Positions 24,090 to 35,148 of a stretch of DNA of 64,000 nt are shown here, one piece after another. Both the position numbers and the translations under genes were made by a program. Location: the NCBI RefSeq assembly GCF_037126175.1, contig NZ_CP146986.1:3438501-3502500 (forward strand), given 5' to 3'. Positions within the stretch are counted from its first letter, which is position 1. Each line of letters starts with the position of its first letter. The notes beneath the pieces are model-generated. The model made no database searches, was not told where the DNA came from, and saw only the letters and a list, made by a program, of their open reading frames with translations. Origin of the DNA: Pseudomonas sp. RSB 5.4. Lineage in GTDB: Bacteria; Pseudomonadota; Gammaproteobacteria; Pseudomonadales; Pseudomonadaceae.

Positions 24090-25900
24090 ATGATCGCTTG
24101 CCTGCGGCTGTTCACTGCCCTCTGCCTCGCTGCCTTGCTGGCGGCCTGCGCCAGCTCCCCTTCCTCCAGCCTTGGCGAACTTCCACGGACTCCGGATGCC
24201 AGCATCGAGCAACTGCTCGAACAGGCTACCCAGGCCAAGACACCGGAAAAAGCCGCCCTGTTGCGCTTGAGCGCGGCAGATCTGGCTTACCGCCAGGGTA
24301 ATGCCGGCCAGTCCGCGCAGATCCTGCAACAAGTGCCGATGGAGCAACTCAAGCCAGGCCAGCAGATCTTCGCCAGCACCCTGTCCGCTGAACTGGCGAT
24401 GACTCGCAATCAGCCGAAAGCCGCGCTGACTGCCCTGAGCCATCCGAGCCTGCAGCATCTGAGCGAAATGCCGGAAGACCAGCAAGTGCGCACCGGCACC
24501 GTGCATGCCCGCGCGCTGGAAGCCGATGGCCAGACCCTGGCGGCCGCTCGCGAGCGCATCTTCATCGCGCCAATGCTCAAAGGCGAAGCCGCGAGCAAGA
24601 ACCACGAAGCGATCTGGACCCTGATCGCTTCGCTGCCAACCGATCAACTGCAACCCAATACCTCCGACGATCTCGGTGGCTGGATGGGCCTGGCCTTGGC
24701 AGTGAAAACCGCCGGCACCCTGGAACAGCAGCAAGCCGCGATCGATACCTGGCGCGCACAAAACCCGAAACACCCGGCTGCTATCAACCTGCCGCTGCCC
24801 CTGACCAAACTCAAGGAGCTGGCCAGCCAGCCCCTGAGCAAAATCGCCCTGCTGCTGCCGCAAGACGGCCCACTGGCCTCGGTCGGCAAGGCCCTGCGTG
24901 AAGGCTTCATGGCGGCGCACTATCAAGCGCAACAGGCCGGCCAGAAGCCGCCCGCCATCGAGTTCTACGACAGCTCCAAGCTGACCTCGATGGACGAGTT
25001 CTACCGCAAGGCCCAGGCTGATGGCGTACAACTGGTGGTCGGTCCGCTGGAGAAACCACTGGTCAAACAACTGAGCACTCGTCCGCAACTGCCGATCACC
25101 ACCCTCGCATTGAACTACAGCGAAGGTGATCAAGGTCCGGCGCAACTGTTCCAGTTCGGCCTGGCGGCTGAAGACGAAGCCCGCGAAGTTTCGCGTCGCG
25201 CCCGCGCCGACGGTCTGCACCGCGCGGCGATCATGGTGCCGAAAGGCGAATGGGGCGACCGCGTACTGCGTGCGTTCAGCCAGGACTGGCAAGCCAACGG
25301 CGGCAGCATCGTCGCCACCGAACGTGTCGATCAGCCAGTGCAACTGGCCCAGCAGATCGCCGACATGTTCCAGTTGCGTCAAAGTGAGGCCCGCGCCAAG
25401 AGCCTGCAGAATGCTGCCGGCACCAACGTAGCCGCACAGCCTTCGCGTCGTCAGGACATCGAGTTCATCTTCCTCGCCGCCACCCCGCAACAGGCGCAGC
25501 AGATCAAGCCGACCCTGAATTTCCAGTACGCGGGTGACGTTCCGGTATACGCGACCTCCCACGTCTACAGCGCCAGCGGCGATGTGAACCAGTACAACGA
25601 CATGAACGGCGTGCGCTTCTGCGAAACCCCATGGTTGCTGGAAGCCAACGACCCACTGCGCCAGCAAGTCACCGCACAGTGGCCACAAGCCGCCGGCAGT
25701 CTTGGCCGCCTGTACGCGATGGGCGTCGATGCCTACCGTCTGGCACCCCGCCTGGGTCAATTGAAAGCTCTGCCGGACAGCCGCATCGAAGGTCAGTCGG
25801 GCAGCCTGGGCATGACCCAGACCCAACGTGTAGTGCGGCAGTTGCCATGGGCGCAGTTCGTCAACGGTCAGGTTCAACGCCTGCCGGACACCCCGCGCTG

Positions 25901-25901
<1 letters not shown>
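24090..25901 (+). CDS. lpoA: Penicillin-binding protein activator LpoA
   Basis: LpoA is an outer-membrane lipoprotein that spans the periplasm and stimulates the synthase PBP1a. The 603 residues start with a lipoprotein signal (LCLAALLAACASS, lipobox Cys near residue 20). An N-terminal helical TPR-like half follows, then a C-terminal half with the fold of periplasmic binding proteins (KIALLLPQDGPLASVGKALREGF onward, LVVGPLEKPLVKQL). It is the first gene of the lpoA-yraN-diaA-dolP operon, divergent from rsmI. The gene order equals the yraM-N-O-P cluster of E. coli. Confidence 0.96.
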
Positions 25902-27536
<1,635 letters not shown>

Positions 27537-27553
27537 CGCTCAACGCACAGGCA

Positions 27554-27587
27554 CAAAAAAGGCGATCCATCCGGATCGCCTTTTTTA
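27554..27587. terminator. Bidirectional terminator between dolP and sspB
   Basis: The stem GGCGATCC/GGATCGCC with a four-base loop is flanked by A6 on the left and T6 on the right, so it serves both converging transcripts. Confidence 0.92.
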
Positions 27588-28001
27588 TTACTTCACCACT
27601 TTCAGGCTTGGCCGACCGCTTGGGCGCGGCGGCTCGCTGTCCGGTGGCGGCAAGTCGTCATCGGGTTCGATATCGTCTTCGTCATCCATCGGCGACTCGA
27701 GATCGAAGACCATGCCCTGCCCGTTCTCCCGGGCATAGATGCCCAGAATCGCGCTGATCGGCACATACAGACTGTGCGGAACGCCACCGAAGCGACCCTC
27801 GAAGGTCACCACGTCGTTGTCCATGTGTAAGTGACGCACGGCGCTGGGCGAAATGTTCAGGACGATCTGGCCGTCACTGGCGAAACCCTGCGGCACCTGC
27901 ACCGCCGGGTATTCGGAATTGACCAGCATGTGCGGGGTGCAATCGTTATCCACAATCCACTCGTAGAGCGCGCGGACCAGATAAGGTCGACTGGAGTTCA
28001 T
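27588..28001 (-). CDS. sspB: ClpXP specificity-enhancing factor SspB
   Basis: SspB tethers ssrA-tagged proteins to ClpX. The 137 residues have the folded substrate-binding domain (SSRPYLVRALYEWIVDNDCTPH, VVTFEGRFGGVPHSLYVPISAILGIYARENGQGM), a long acidic and proline-rich flexible linker, and the ClpX-binding tail RPSLKVVK. It is the second gene of the sspAB pair, 16 bases after sspA. Confidence 0.97.
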   Translation of the reverse strand: MNSSRPYLVRALYEWIVDNDCTPHMLVNSEYPAVQVPQGFASDGQIVLNISPSAVRHLHMDNDVVTFEGRFGGVPHSLYVPISAILGIYARENGQGMVFDLESPMDDEDDIEPDDDLPPPDSEPPRPSGRPSLKVVK

Positions 28002-28017
28002 AGCGGCTCCTTAAGCC

Positions 28018-28635
28018 TTAGCGCATATCGCGTTCGACGCCAGACAGACTCGCCTGGAAAGCCTCACGCGCAAACTGGCGCTCCATATAATCAAGCAGCG
28101 GCTTGGCCGGCCGCGGCAGTTCAATACCCAGAATCGGCAAACGCCAGAGTATTGGCAATAGGCAGCAATCCACCAGACTTTGTTCCTCACTGAGGAAAAA
28201 CGGCTTGTCGGCAAACAGAGGCGACACGCCCGTCAGGCTTTCACGCAATTCCTTGCGCGCCACGACACGCGCGGCCTCCTTGGTTTTCGGATCAAGAATC
28301 AGATCCACAAGACCACACCAGTCACGCTGAATACGGTGAATCAGCAGACGGCTGTTGGCACGCGCCACCGGATAAACCGGCATCAGTGGCGGATGCGGGT
28401 AACGCTCATCCAGATATTCCATCACCACGGTCGACTCCCACAACGCCAGGTCGCGATCGACCAGCGTCGGGAGACTGCCGTAAGGGTTCACCTCAATCAG
28501 TTTAGGCGGCTGGCGACCAGCTTCCACGTAAATGATTTCGGCGCTGACACCCTTCTCTGCAAGCACGATGCGCACTCGGTGGGAATAGTGGTCGGCGGGG
28601 TCGGAGTAACAGGCCAACCGATTGGTCACGCCCAT
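28018..28635 (-). CDS. sspA: Stringent starvation protein A
   Basis: SspA is a glutathione-transferase-fold protein that binds RNA polymerase and alters promoter use in starvation and virulence. The 205 residues show the thioredoxin-like N-terminal domain ([42 protein letters not shown]) and the helical C-terminal domain. It lacks an obvious glutathione-active residue at the N-terminus, in keeping with the non-enzymatic role known for the family. Confidence 0.97.
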   Translation of the reverse strand: MGVTNRLACYSDPADHYSHRVRIVLAEKGVSAEIIYVEAGRQPPKLIEVNPYGSLPTLVDRDLALWESTVVMEYLDERYPHPPLMPVYPVARANSRLLIHRIQRDWCGLVDLILDPKTKEAARVVARKELRESLTGVSPLFADKPFFLSEEQSLVDCCLLPILWRLPILGIELPRPAKPLLDYMERQFAREAFQASLSGVERDMR

Positions 28636-28671
28636 GGCGATCCTCCTCGCTTGTTGAAATTATCGGAACCG

Positions 28672-28699
28672 GAAAAACGCGCGCGCCCAGAGGGCGCCT
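28672..28699 (-). terminator. Terminator of the petABC operon
   Basis: On the minus strand GGCGCCC-TCT-GGGCGC is followed by a GC run and T5. A second hairpin (CGCCTGG-TTCG-CCAGGC) lies just before it. Both sit between the petC stop and the sspA start. Confidence 0.7.
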
Positions 28700-28781
28700 C
28701 ACGCACTGCCTGGCGAACCAGGCGTTGCGTTTTCAGAGGCACCCTTGGGCGCACGCGATTAACAGCAATGCTTGAAGCGTA

Positions 28782-29561
28782 TCAGTGCACGTCTTTCCAG
28801 TATTCACGCTTGAGCAGATAGGCGAACACAAAGAAGAACGCCAGGTACAGCAAGACGTAAGTACCGATGCGCTGATGTTGCAGCTTAACCGGGTTAGCCG
28901 AGTAAGCCAGGAAGGTTACCAGATTCTTGACCTTCTCATCGAACTGCTCTTCGTTCAGAGCACCGGTTTTCGGCACGATGGTCAACTGATCGCACGCTTC
29001 ATGCGTCAACGGCGTACCGGTCAGCGGATCGTATTGCTTCTTGCCATCCTCGACGATCTGCACTTGCTTGCAGCCCACGACCTGGCGACCTTGCAGGCCG
29101 ACCAGCACGTTAGGCATGCCGACGTTCGGGAAGACCTTGTTGTTCACGCCCCATGGGCGCGCAGGATCTTCGTAGAACGAGCGCAGATAACCGTAGAGCC
29201 AGTCGGTGCCACGCACGCGCGCCACCAGGGTCAGGTCCGGCGGTGCTGCACCGAACCAGGTCTTGGCGTCAGCCGGTTGCATGCCGATGTTCATGTGGTC
29301 ACCGATCTTGGCACCGGTGAAGACGAGTTTTTCCAGCATCATGTCATGCGGGATCCCCAGGTCATCGGCAACGCGCTCGTAACGCTGGAACTTGGCACTG
29401 TGGCAACCCATGCAATAGTTGGCGAAGGTTCGCGCACCATCTTGCAGAGCAGCCTTGTCGGAAACGTCGATGTCGACTTTTTCCAGATCCGGACCATGTT
29501 CGGCAGCAAAAGACAGCACAGGCAGAGCAGCAAAAATCAGAGCAAAAAATAACTTTTTCAT
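28782..29561 (-). CDS. petC: Cytochrome c1 of the bc1 complex
   Basis: This is the heme c subunit of ubiquinol-cytochrome c reductase, exposed to the periplasm. The 259 residues have a signal peptide (LFFALIFAALPVLSFAAEHG), the heme site CMGCH (residues 52-56) preceded by FANY, a probable axial Met in the MNIGMQP region, and a C-terminal membrane anchor (YVLLYLAFFFVFAYLLKREYW). The ATG shares a base with the petB stop. Confidence 0.97.
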   Translation of the reverse strand: MKKLFFALIFAALPVLSFAAEHGPDLEKVDIDVSDKAALQDGARTFANYCMGCHSAKFQRYERVADDLGIPHDMMLEKLVFTGAKIGDHMNIGMQPADAKTWFGAAPPDLTLVARVRGTDWLYGYLRSFYEDPARPWGVNNKVFPNVGMPNVLVGLQGRQVVGCKQVQIVEDGKKQYDPLTGTPLTHEACDQLTIVPKTGALNEEQFDEKVKNLVTFLAYSANPVKLQHQRIGTYVLLYLAFFFVFAYLLKREYWKDVH

Positions 29562-30772
29562 CAGCCAGTCACCCTTTCCGGAACCGGTTTGGTCTTCTCG
29601 AGCCTGGTGTAGAAAGGCATCAGAATGAAGTAAGCGAAGTACAGAAAGGTGCAGACCTGCGAGATCAGCGTGCGCTCAGGCGTCGGAGCCAGAACACCGA
29701 GAATGCCGAGGATCACGAACGCGACGCAGAACACCAACAGCCAGACTTTGCTCATCCAGCCCTTGTAGCGCATCGATTTCACCGGACTGCGGTCAAGCCA
29801 CGGCAGCACGAACAGCAAGGCAATCGACGCCCCCATGGCGATAACGCCCATGAGCTTGTCCGGGATCGCCCGCAAGATCGCGTAGAACGGCGTGAAGTAC
29901 CAGACCGGCGCAATGTGCTCAGGTGTCTTGAACGGGTTGGCTTGCTCGAAGTTTGGTTTTTCGAGGAAGTAGCCGCCCATTTCCGGGAAGAAGAACACGA
30001 TAAAGCAGAAGATGAACAGGAACACCACCACGCCGACAATGTCTTTCACGGTGTAGTAAGGGTGGAAGGCAATGCCGTCCAGCGGGATGCCGTTTTCGTC
30101 TTTGTGCTTCTTGATGTCGACGCCATCAGGGTTGTTCGAGCCGACTTCGTGCAGCGCCAGAATGTGCAACACCACCAGACCGAGAATCACGATCGGCAGG
30201 GCCACGACGTGCAGGGCGAAGAAGCGGTTCAGGGTGATCCCGGAAATCAGGTAGTCACCACGAATCCACTGGGTCAGGTCGTTGCCGATGACCGGAATCG
30301 CACCGAACAGCGAGATGATCACCTGGGCACCCCAGTAGGACATCTGGCCCCACGGCAGCAGATAACCCATGAAGGCTTCAGCCATCAGCGCCAGGTAGAT
30401 CAGCATGCCGAATACCCACACCAACTCGCGGGGCTTCTGGTACGAACCGTAGAGCAGGCCACGGAACATGTGCAGATAGACCACGATGAAGAACGCCGAA
30501 GCGCCGGTGGAGTGCAGCAGACGCAGGATCGAGCCGTACTCCACGTCGCGCATGATGTATTCGACGGAAGCGAACGCCTCTTCTGCCGACGGCGTATAGC
30601 TCATCGTCAGCCAGACACCGGTGACGATCTGGTTGACCAGCACCAGCAGCGCCAGCGAGCCGAAGAAATAGAAGAAGTTGAAGTTTTTTGGCGCGTAATA
30701 CTTGCTGAGATGGTCTTCCCACATTTTGGTCGCAGGGAAGCGCGCATCAACCCAATCCATGAACTTGCTCAT
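29561..30772 (-). CDS. petB: Cytochrome b of the bc1 complex
   Basis: The 403-residue integral membrane subunit holds both b hemes and the quinol sites. It shows FFYFFGSLALLVLVNQIVTG, the heme ligand region RLLHSTGASAFF with VYLHMFRGLLYGSY, the paired histidines in FFALHVVALP, and the conserved quinol-oxidation PEW-like region near APVWYFTPFYAILR (here PVW). I start at the ATG that overlaps the petA stop; a GTG one codon earlier is possible. The C-terminal half is fused, not split as in b6f. Confidence 0.97.
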   Translation of the reverse strand: MSKFMDWVDARFPATKMWEDHLSKYYAPKNFNFFYFFGSLALLVLVNQIVTGVWLTMSYTPSAEEAFASVEYIMRDVEYGSILRLLHSTGASAFFIVVYLHMFRGLLYGSYQKPRELVWVFGMLIYLALMAEAFMGYLLPWGQMSYWGAQVIISLFGAIPVIGNDLTQWIRGDYLISGITLNRFFALHVVALPIVILGLVVLHILALHEVGSNNPDGVDIKKHKDENGIPLDGIAFHPYYTVKDIVGVVVFLFIFCFIVFFFPEMGGYFLEKPNFEQANPFKTPEHIAPVWYFTPFYAILRAIPDKLMGVIAMGASIALLFVLPWLDRSPVKSMRYKGWMSKVWLLVFCVAFVILGILGVLAPTPERTLISQVCTFLYFAYFILMPFYTRLEKTKPVPERVTG

Positions 30773-31365
30773 CACGCTTTCTCCGTATCGACGCCAATGA
30801 CAATCAGGTCATCGGTCTCATAGGAATGCGGGGGAACTGGCAGGTTCAAAGGCGCGGGTTGCGACTTGTAGACGCGGCCAGCCAGATCGTAGTGGGAACC
30901 GTGGCAAGGGCAGAAATAGCCACCGACCCAGTCTTTACCCAGATCCGCAGGTGCCACTTCGGGACGGAAGGTTGGCGAGCAACCCAGGTGAGTGCAGATA
31001 CCGATCAGCAGCAGAATTTCCGGCTTGATCGAACGCACTTCAGGGTCGACATAGGTAGGTTGCGTGGAGTTTTTGGAAGTCGGATCGGAGAGCTGGCCCT
31101 CGATCTTCTTGAGATTCCCCAGGATTTCCGCAGTACGGCGGACAATGAACACCGGCTGGCCGCGCCACTCGGCAATCATCTGCTGTCCTGGCTCGATCTT
31201 GCTGACATTCACTTTCACCGGTGCACCGGCGGCTTTCGCCTTGGCACTGGGAAACCATGACCCCACGAACGGGACCGCAGCCCCCACCGCTCCTGCAGCA
31301 CCCACCACGGATGTGGCTGCTACCAAGAAGCGACGCCGGCCTGCATTCACGCCGTCATTGCTCAT
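30772..31365 (-). CDS. petA: Rieske iron-sulfur subunit of the bc1 complex
   Basis: The 197-residue protein carries the 2Fe-2S cluster that accepts electrons from quinol. The cluster boxes CTHLGC and CPCHGSH are present. The N-terminus has a twin-arginine signal-anchor (AGRRRFLVAATSVVGAAGAVGAAVPFV), so it is exported folded by Tat and stays anchored. It is the first gene of petABC, with about 200 bases of upstream region holding the promoter. Confidence 0.97.
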   Translation of the reverse strand: MSNDGVNAGRRRFLVAATSVVGAAGAVGAAVPFVGSWFPSAKAKAAGAPVKVNVSKIEPGQQMIAEWRGQPVFIVRRTAEILGNLKKIEGQLSDPTSKNSTQPTYVDPEVRSIKPEILLLIGICTHLGCSPTFRPEVAPADLGKDWVGGYFCPCHGSHYDLAGRVYKSQPAPLNLPVPPHSYETDDLIVIGVDTEKA

Positions 31366-31514
31366 TCAGTCCTCTCCCATCAGCTTTTGTGGCCTGTTAA
31401 ATCAGGCATCTACTAAATAAATCAATGTTACTTATAAAAATTTTGCCGAGATGGTAATGAAAAGCCCCAATTCTGACAAGGGAATTACCCGGAGCTCCCA
31501 CCCTCAAGCCTTGT

Positions 31515-31541
31515 AGTATAGGGGGTCTACGAATGTGGCAA
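31515..31541 (-). promoter_or_regulatory. Possible petABC promoter
   Basis: TTGCCA (31536-31541) and TATACT (31515-31520) on the minus strand are separated by 15 bases, shorter than ideal. They lie about 150 bases before petA in the only intergenic space available. The leader is A/T-rich. Confidence 0.35.
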
Positions 31542-31578
31542 GTTGTCACAGCGCAATTCTTCAATAAATCGCAGGCAT

Positions 31579-31621
31579 AAAAAAACGCCCGGTTCCGTGA
31601 GGAATCGGGCGTTCTTTTTTG
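31579..31621 (-). terminator. Terminator of rplM-rpsI
   Basis: The stem AACGCCCG/CGGGCGTT with flanking A and T runs lies 15 bases after the rpsI stop. The A7 on its left gives the T tract for the minus-strand transcript. Confidence 0.92.
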
Positions 31622-31635
31622 AACGTGGAAACGAA

Positions 31636-32028
31636 TTAACGCTTCGAGTACTGCGGACGCTTACGCGCTTTACGCAGACCAACTTTCTTACGTTCAACTT
31701 CACGGGCGTCGCGAGTAACGAAGCCAGCTTTGCGCAGAGCGCTACGCAGGGTTTCGTCGTAGTCCATCAGAGCGCGAGTGATGCCGTGGCGGATTGCGCC
31801 AGCCTGACCACTTACACCACCGCCGATCACGGTGACGTAGATGTCGAATTTCTCGACAGTCTCGGTCAGCTCCAGCGGCTGACGAACTACCATGCGGGCA
31901 GTTTCGCGGCCGAAGAAGTTATCCAGCGAACGGTTGTTGATGGAGATGTTACCAGTACCCGGACGCAGGAAAACGCGTGCGGTTGCGGTCTTGCGACGGC
32001 CAGTGCCGTAATTTTGAGTCGCCGACAT
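31636..32028 (-). CDS. rpsI: 30S ribosomal protein uS9
   Basis: The 130-residue protein binds the head of the small subunit, and its C-terminal tail reaches the P-site tRNA. It shows [38 protein letters not shown] and the terminal basic tail [14 protein letters not shown], ending in KR as expected. It is cotranscribed with rplM, 14 bases downstream. Confidence 0.99.
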   Translation of the reverse strand: MSATQNYGTGRRKTATARVFLRPGTGNISINNRSLDNFFGRETARMVVRQPLELTETVEKFDIYVTVIGGGVSGQAGAIRHGITRALMDYDETLRSALRKAGFVTRDAREVERKKVGLRKARKRPQYSKR

Positions 32029-32042
32029 AATGAACTATTCCG

Positions 32043-32471
32043 TTAAATCTTCAGTTCTTGGGGCTGCTGAGCAGTATGAGGGTGTGCAGCGCCCGCATAG
32101 ACTTTCAGCTTACGGTACATGTCGCGACCCAGTGGGTTTTTAGGCAGCATGCCTTTAACCGCGGTCTCGATCACGCGCTCAGGGGCTTTGGCGATCAGCT
32201 TTTCAAAGTTGATCGACTTGATGCCGCCCGGGAAACCGGAGTGGGAGTAGTACATTTTGTCAGTGGTTTTAGCGCCGGTAACACGGATCTGCTCGGCGTT
32301 GATTACGACGATGTAGTCGCCAGTGTCAACGTGAGGAGTGTATTCAGGCTTGTGCTTGCCACGCAGACGGCTCGCGATTTCGGTGGCCAGACGACCCAGG
32401 GTCTGACCAGCAGCGTCGACGACAAACCAGTCGCGCTTTACTGTTTCCGGTTTAGCAGTAAAAGTTTTCAT
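32043..32471 (-). CDS. rplM: 50S ribosomal protein uL13
   Basis: This 142-residue large-subunit assembly protein begins [20 protein letters not shown] and has the usual core [23 protein letters not shown] and [21 protein letters not shown]. It heads the rplM-rpsI operon. The leader of about 40 bases contains a small stem (CCGCC/GGCGG) that could serve feedback control by L13, as known for E. coli; this is inference. Confidence 0.99.
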   Translation of the reverse strand: MKTFTAKPETVKRDWFVVDAAGQTLGRLATEIASRLRGKHKPEYTPHVDTGDYIVVINAEQIRVTGAKTTDKMYYSHSGFPGGIKSINFEKLIAKAPERVIETAVKGMLPKNPLGRDMYRKLKVYAGAAHPHTAQQPQELKI

Positions 32472-32511
32472 TCTTTATAGCCTCAGGGGCCGCCTGTAAA
32501 TAAGACGGCGG

Positions 32512-32540
32512 ATCTTACTGAATAGTGCGTACTTTGACAA
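32512..32540 (-). promoter_or_regulatory. Sigma-70 promoter of rplM-rpsI
   Basis: TTGTCA (32535-32540) and TAAGAT (32512-32517) on the minus strand are 17 bases apart. The start would fall about 35 bases before the rplM ATG. Confidence 0.6.
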
Positions 32541-32715
32541 GTCAAAGGCAGCCGGATACAGACGCTTTCGGGGGCTCGGGTCGGCGCGTCCGTTCAACGG
32601 CAAGATTCTTCGGCGGCGGCGCATCACTTCCACTGCAGAAAGAGGTCGGCAATTATGCAGATTGCGAAAAATTTTTCAACCTGCTTTTATGATTGTTTTG
32701 CCCAAGGAGCACCCG

Positions 32716-33756
32716 ATGGACTATCGCCAGCTAGGCCGGACCGACCTGAACGTGAGTGCAATCTGCCTCGGCACCATGACCTGGGGCGAGCAAAACACTG
32801 AAGCTGAAGCCTTCGCCCAGATCGAACGGGCCAAGGAAGCCGGGATCAATTTCATCGACACCGCCGAGATGTACCCGGTGCCGCCGAAAGCCGATACCTA
32901 CGCCACCACCGAACGCTACATCGGCAATTACTTCAAAACTCGCGGCGACCGCGCCGACTGGATCCTCGCCAGCAAGATCGCCGGCCCCGGTAACACCATC
33001 GACTACATCCGCGACAAGAACCTGCGCCACAATCGCCATCACATTACCGCTGCGGTGGATGCCAGCCTTGAGCGCCTGCAGACCGATTACATCGACCTCT
33101 ACCAACTGCACTGGCCGGAGCGCAGCACCAATTTTTTCGGCCAGTTGGGTTACAAGCACAAGATCGAAGCCAACCTGACGCCGCTCGAAGACACCCTCGA
33201 AGCCCTCGACGAACAAGTGAAGGCCGGCAAGATCCGTCACATCGGCCTCTCCAACGAGACGCCGTGGGGCACCATGCGTTTCCTCGCCCTGGCCGAAGCC
33301 CGTGGCTGGCCGCGCGCGGTGTCGATCCAGAACCCGTACAACCTGCTCAACCGCAGCTTCGAAATCGGCCTGGCGGAAATCGCCATTCGCGAACAGTGCG
33401 GCCTGCTCGCGTACTCGCCGCTGGCGTTCGGCTTCCTGTCCGGCAAGTACGAAGGTGGCGCTCGCCCGCCGAAAGGCCGTCTGAGCCTCTACAGCCGCTT
33501 CAGCCGCTATTTCAACCCGCAATCGGAGGCTGCTTGCAGCCGCTATGTGGCACTGGCCCGGGAACACGGTCTGGATCCGGCGCAGATGGCGCTGGCATTC
33601 GTCACCCAGCAACCGTTCGTCACCAGCAACATCATTGGTGCGACCACGCTGGAGCAACTGGACAGCAACATTGCCAGTTTTGATCTGAAACTTTCCGATG
33701 AAGTGCTGGCCGGGATTGAGGCGATTCACAAGGATCATCCGAATCCGGCGCCTTGA
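32716..33756 (+). CDS. tas: NADP(H)-dependent aldo-keto reductase, Tas family
   Basis: The 346-residue TIM-barrel oxidoreductase has exactly the length of E. coli Tas. It shows YRQLGRTDLNVSAICLGTMTWGEQNTEAEAF, the catalytic Asp and Tyr in FIDTAEMYPVP, the Lys in LASKIAGPG, and the His in YQLHWPERS. The cofactor-binding C-terminal NIIGATTLEQLDSN is typical. I start at the ATG at 32716 with AAGGAG 8 bases upstream. The natural substrate is not known. Gene order after rplM agrees with other Pseudomonas. Confidence 0.94.
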   Translation: MDYRQLGRTDLNVSAICLGTMTWGEQNTEAEAFAQIERAKEAGINFIDTAEMYPVPPKADTYATTERYIGNYFKTRGDRADWILASKIAGPGNTIDYIRDKNLRHNRHHITAAVDASLERLQTDYIDLYQLHWPERSTNFFGQLGYKHKIEANLTPLEDTLEALDEQVKAGKIRHIGLSNETPWGTMRFLALAEARGWPRAVSIQNPYNLLNRSFEIGLAEIAIREQCGLLAYSPLAFGFLSGKYEGGARPPKGRLSLYSRFSRYFNPQSEAACSRYVALAREHGLDPAQMALAFVTQQPFVTSNIIGATTLEQLDSNIASFDLKLSDEVLAGIEAIHKDHPNPAP

Positions 33757-33771
33757 TCGACCGCTAAAAGC

Positions 33772-33836
33772 TTCGCGAGCAGGCTCGCTCCCACAAAGAT
33801 CACTCCGTACCTGTGGGAGCGGGCTTGCTCGCGAAA
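33772..33836. repeat. REP inverted pair, class B
   Basis: The two copies face each other with CCCACA ends inward and TTCGCGAGCA ends outward. The left copy has one variant (caggctcgctc for caagcccgctc). It lies in the gap between the converging tas and acyl-CoA dehydrogenase genes. Confidence 0.85.
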
Positions 33837-33860
33837 GGGCCTGTCAATTCACTGCAAAAC

Positions 33861-34997
33861 TCACAGCGACCGCGCAATGATCTCCTTCATGATCTCATTG
33901 GTGCCGGCATATATGCGCTGCACGCGCGCATCCGCCCATGCCCGCGCCACCGGGTATTCCCACATGAAGCCGTAGCCGCCATGCAACTGCACGCACTCGT
34001 CGAGCACCTTGCATTGCAGGTCGGTGCCCCAGTATTTGGCCATCGCCGCTGTCGGCACGTCGAGCTTGCCCTGCAGATGCAATTCCAGGCACTTGTCGAC
34101 AAATACTCGACCGATCTGAATTTCCGTGGCCATTTCCGCCAGTTTGAAACGGGTGTTCTGGAAGTCGGCAATTGCCTTGCCGAACGCCTTGCGATCACGG
34201 GTGTAATCCAGCGTCCATTTCAGCGCGGCTTCGGCTGAGGCCAGGCCACCAATCGCCACCGTAAGACGTTCCTGCGGCAATTCCTGCATCAGGTAGGCAA
34301 ACCCTGCGCCGGCCTGACCCAGCAGGTTTTCTTTCGGTACGCACACGTCCTGGAAGAACAATTCCGACGTGTCCTGAGCCTTCATTCCGACCTTCTCCAG
34401 GCGTTTGCCCTTCTCGAAGCCCGGCGTATTCGCTTCCACCACAAACAGGCTGGTGCCCTTGGCGCCGGCCTTTGGATCGGTCTTGGCGACCACGATCACC
34501 AGGTCAGCGAGGAAGCCGTTGGTGATGAAGGTCTTGGAGCCGTTGATCACATACTCGTCGCCATCCAGCACTGCGGTGGTCTTGACCCCTTGCAGGTCGG
34601 AACCGGCGCCCGGCTCGGTCATCGCAATCGCGCTGACCATCTCGCCCGAGACCAGTTTCGGCAGGTACTTGTGCTTCAGCGCTTCACTGCCGTAATGCAG
34701 GATGTACGGCGCAACGATGTCCGAATGCAGCGAGAAACCGATACCGGTCAGGCCGAGACGACCGACCTCTTCGATCACCACCGCGCTGTACAGAAAGTCC
34801 GCCCCCAGACCGCCATACTCCTCCGGCAGATGCGAGCAGAGCATCCCCGCCTCCCCCGCCTTGTTCCACAGTTTGCGGTCGATGTGGCCTTGTTTCTCCC
34901 ACTGCGCATGGAACGGCACGGCCTCTTTTTCGAGGAAGGTTCGTACGCTGTCGCGGAACAATTCGTGCTCGGAGCTGAACAAGGTTCTGGGGATCAT
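33861..34997 (-). CDS. Acyl-CoA dehydrogenase
   Basis: This FAD enzyme introduces the alpha-beta double bond in an acyl-CoA. The 378-residue length is typical. The FAD/substrate signature AIAMTEPGAGSDLQGVKTTA, ITNGFLADLVIVVAKT, and the C-terminal QLHGGYGFMWEYPVARAWADARVQRIYAGTNEIMKEIIARSL are clear. A conserved Glu in YAGTNEIM lies where short- and medium-chain enzymes keep the nearby active-site loop; I cannot state chain length. It is divergent from a GlxA-type regulator, which may control it. Confidence 0.94.
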   Translation of the reverse strand: MIPRTLFSSEHELFRDSVRTFLEKEAVPFHAQWEKQGHIDRKLWNKAGEAGMLCSHLPEEYGGLGADFLYSAVVIEEVGRLGLTGIGFSLHSDIVAPYILHYGSEALKHKYLPKLVSGEMVSAIAMTEPGAGSDLQGVKTTAVLDGDEYVINGSKTFITNGFLADLVIVVAKTDPKAGAKGTSLFVVEANTPGFEKGKRLEKVGMKAQDTSELFFQDVCVPKENLLGQAGAGFAYLMQELPQERLTVAIGGLASAEAALKWTLDYTRDRKAFGKAIADFQNTRFKLAEMATEIQIGRVFVDKCLELHLQGKLDVPTAAMAKYWGTDLQCKVLDECVQLHGGYGFMWEYPVARAWADARVQRIYAGTNEIMKEIIARSL

Positions 34998-35148
34998 GCG
35001 GCACCTTTCATTCTTGTTGGAGGGATATGACCTTCAGAGACTAAGCCTCACCTCAGCTACAGGACACTGGACACATCCGACAAAAAATAAGACGATCCAG
35101 CCGTCTGGTGACCACTTTCCCTTATAAAAACAAAACAAAAGTTGAATT

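Noticed and set aside
28180..28821. A plus-strand frame opposite sspA
   Set aside because: sspA is clearly coding on the other strand and this frame lacks any domain.
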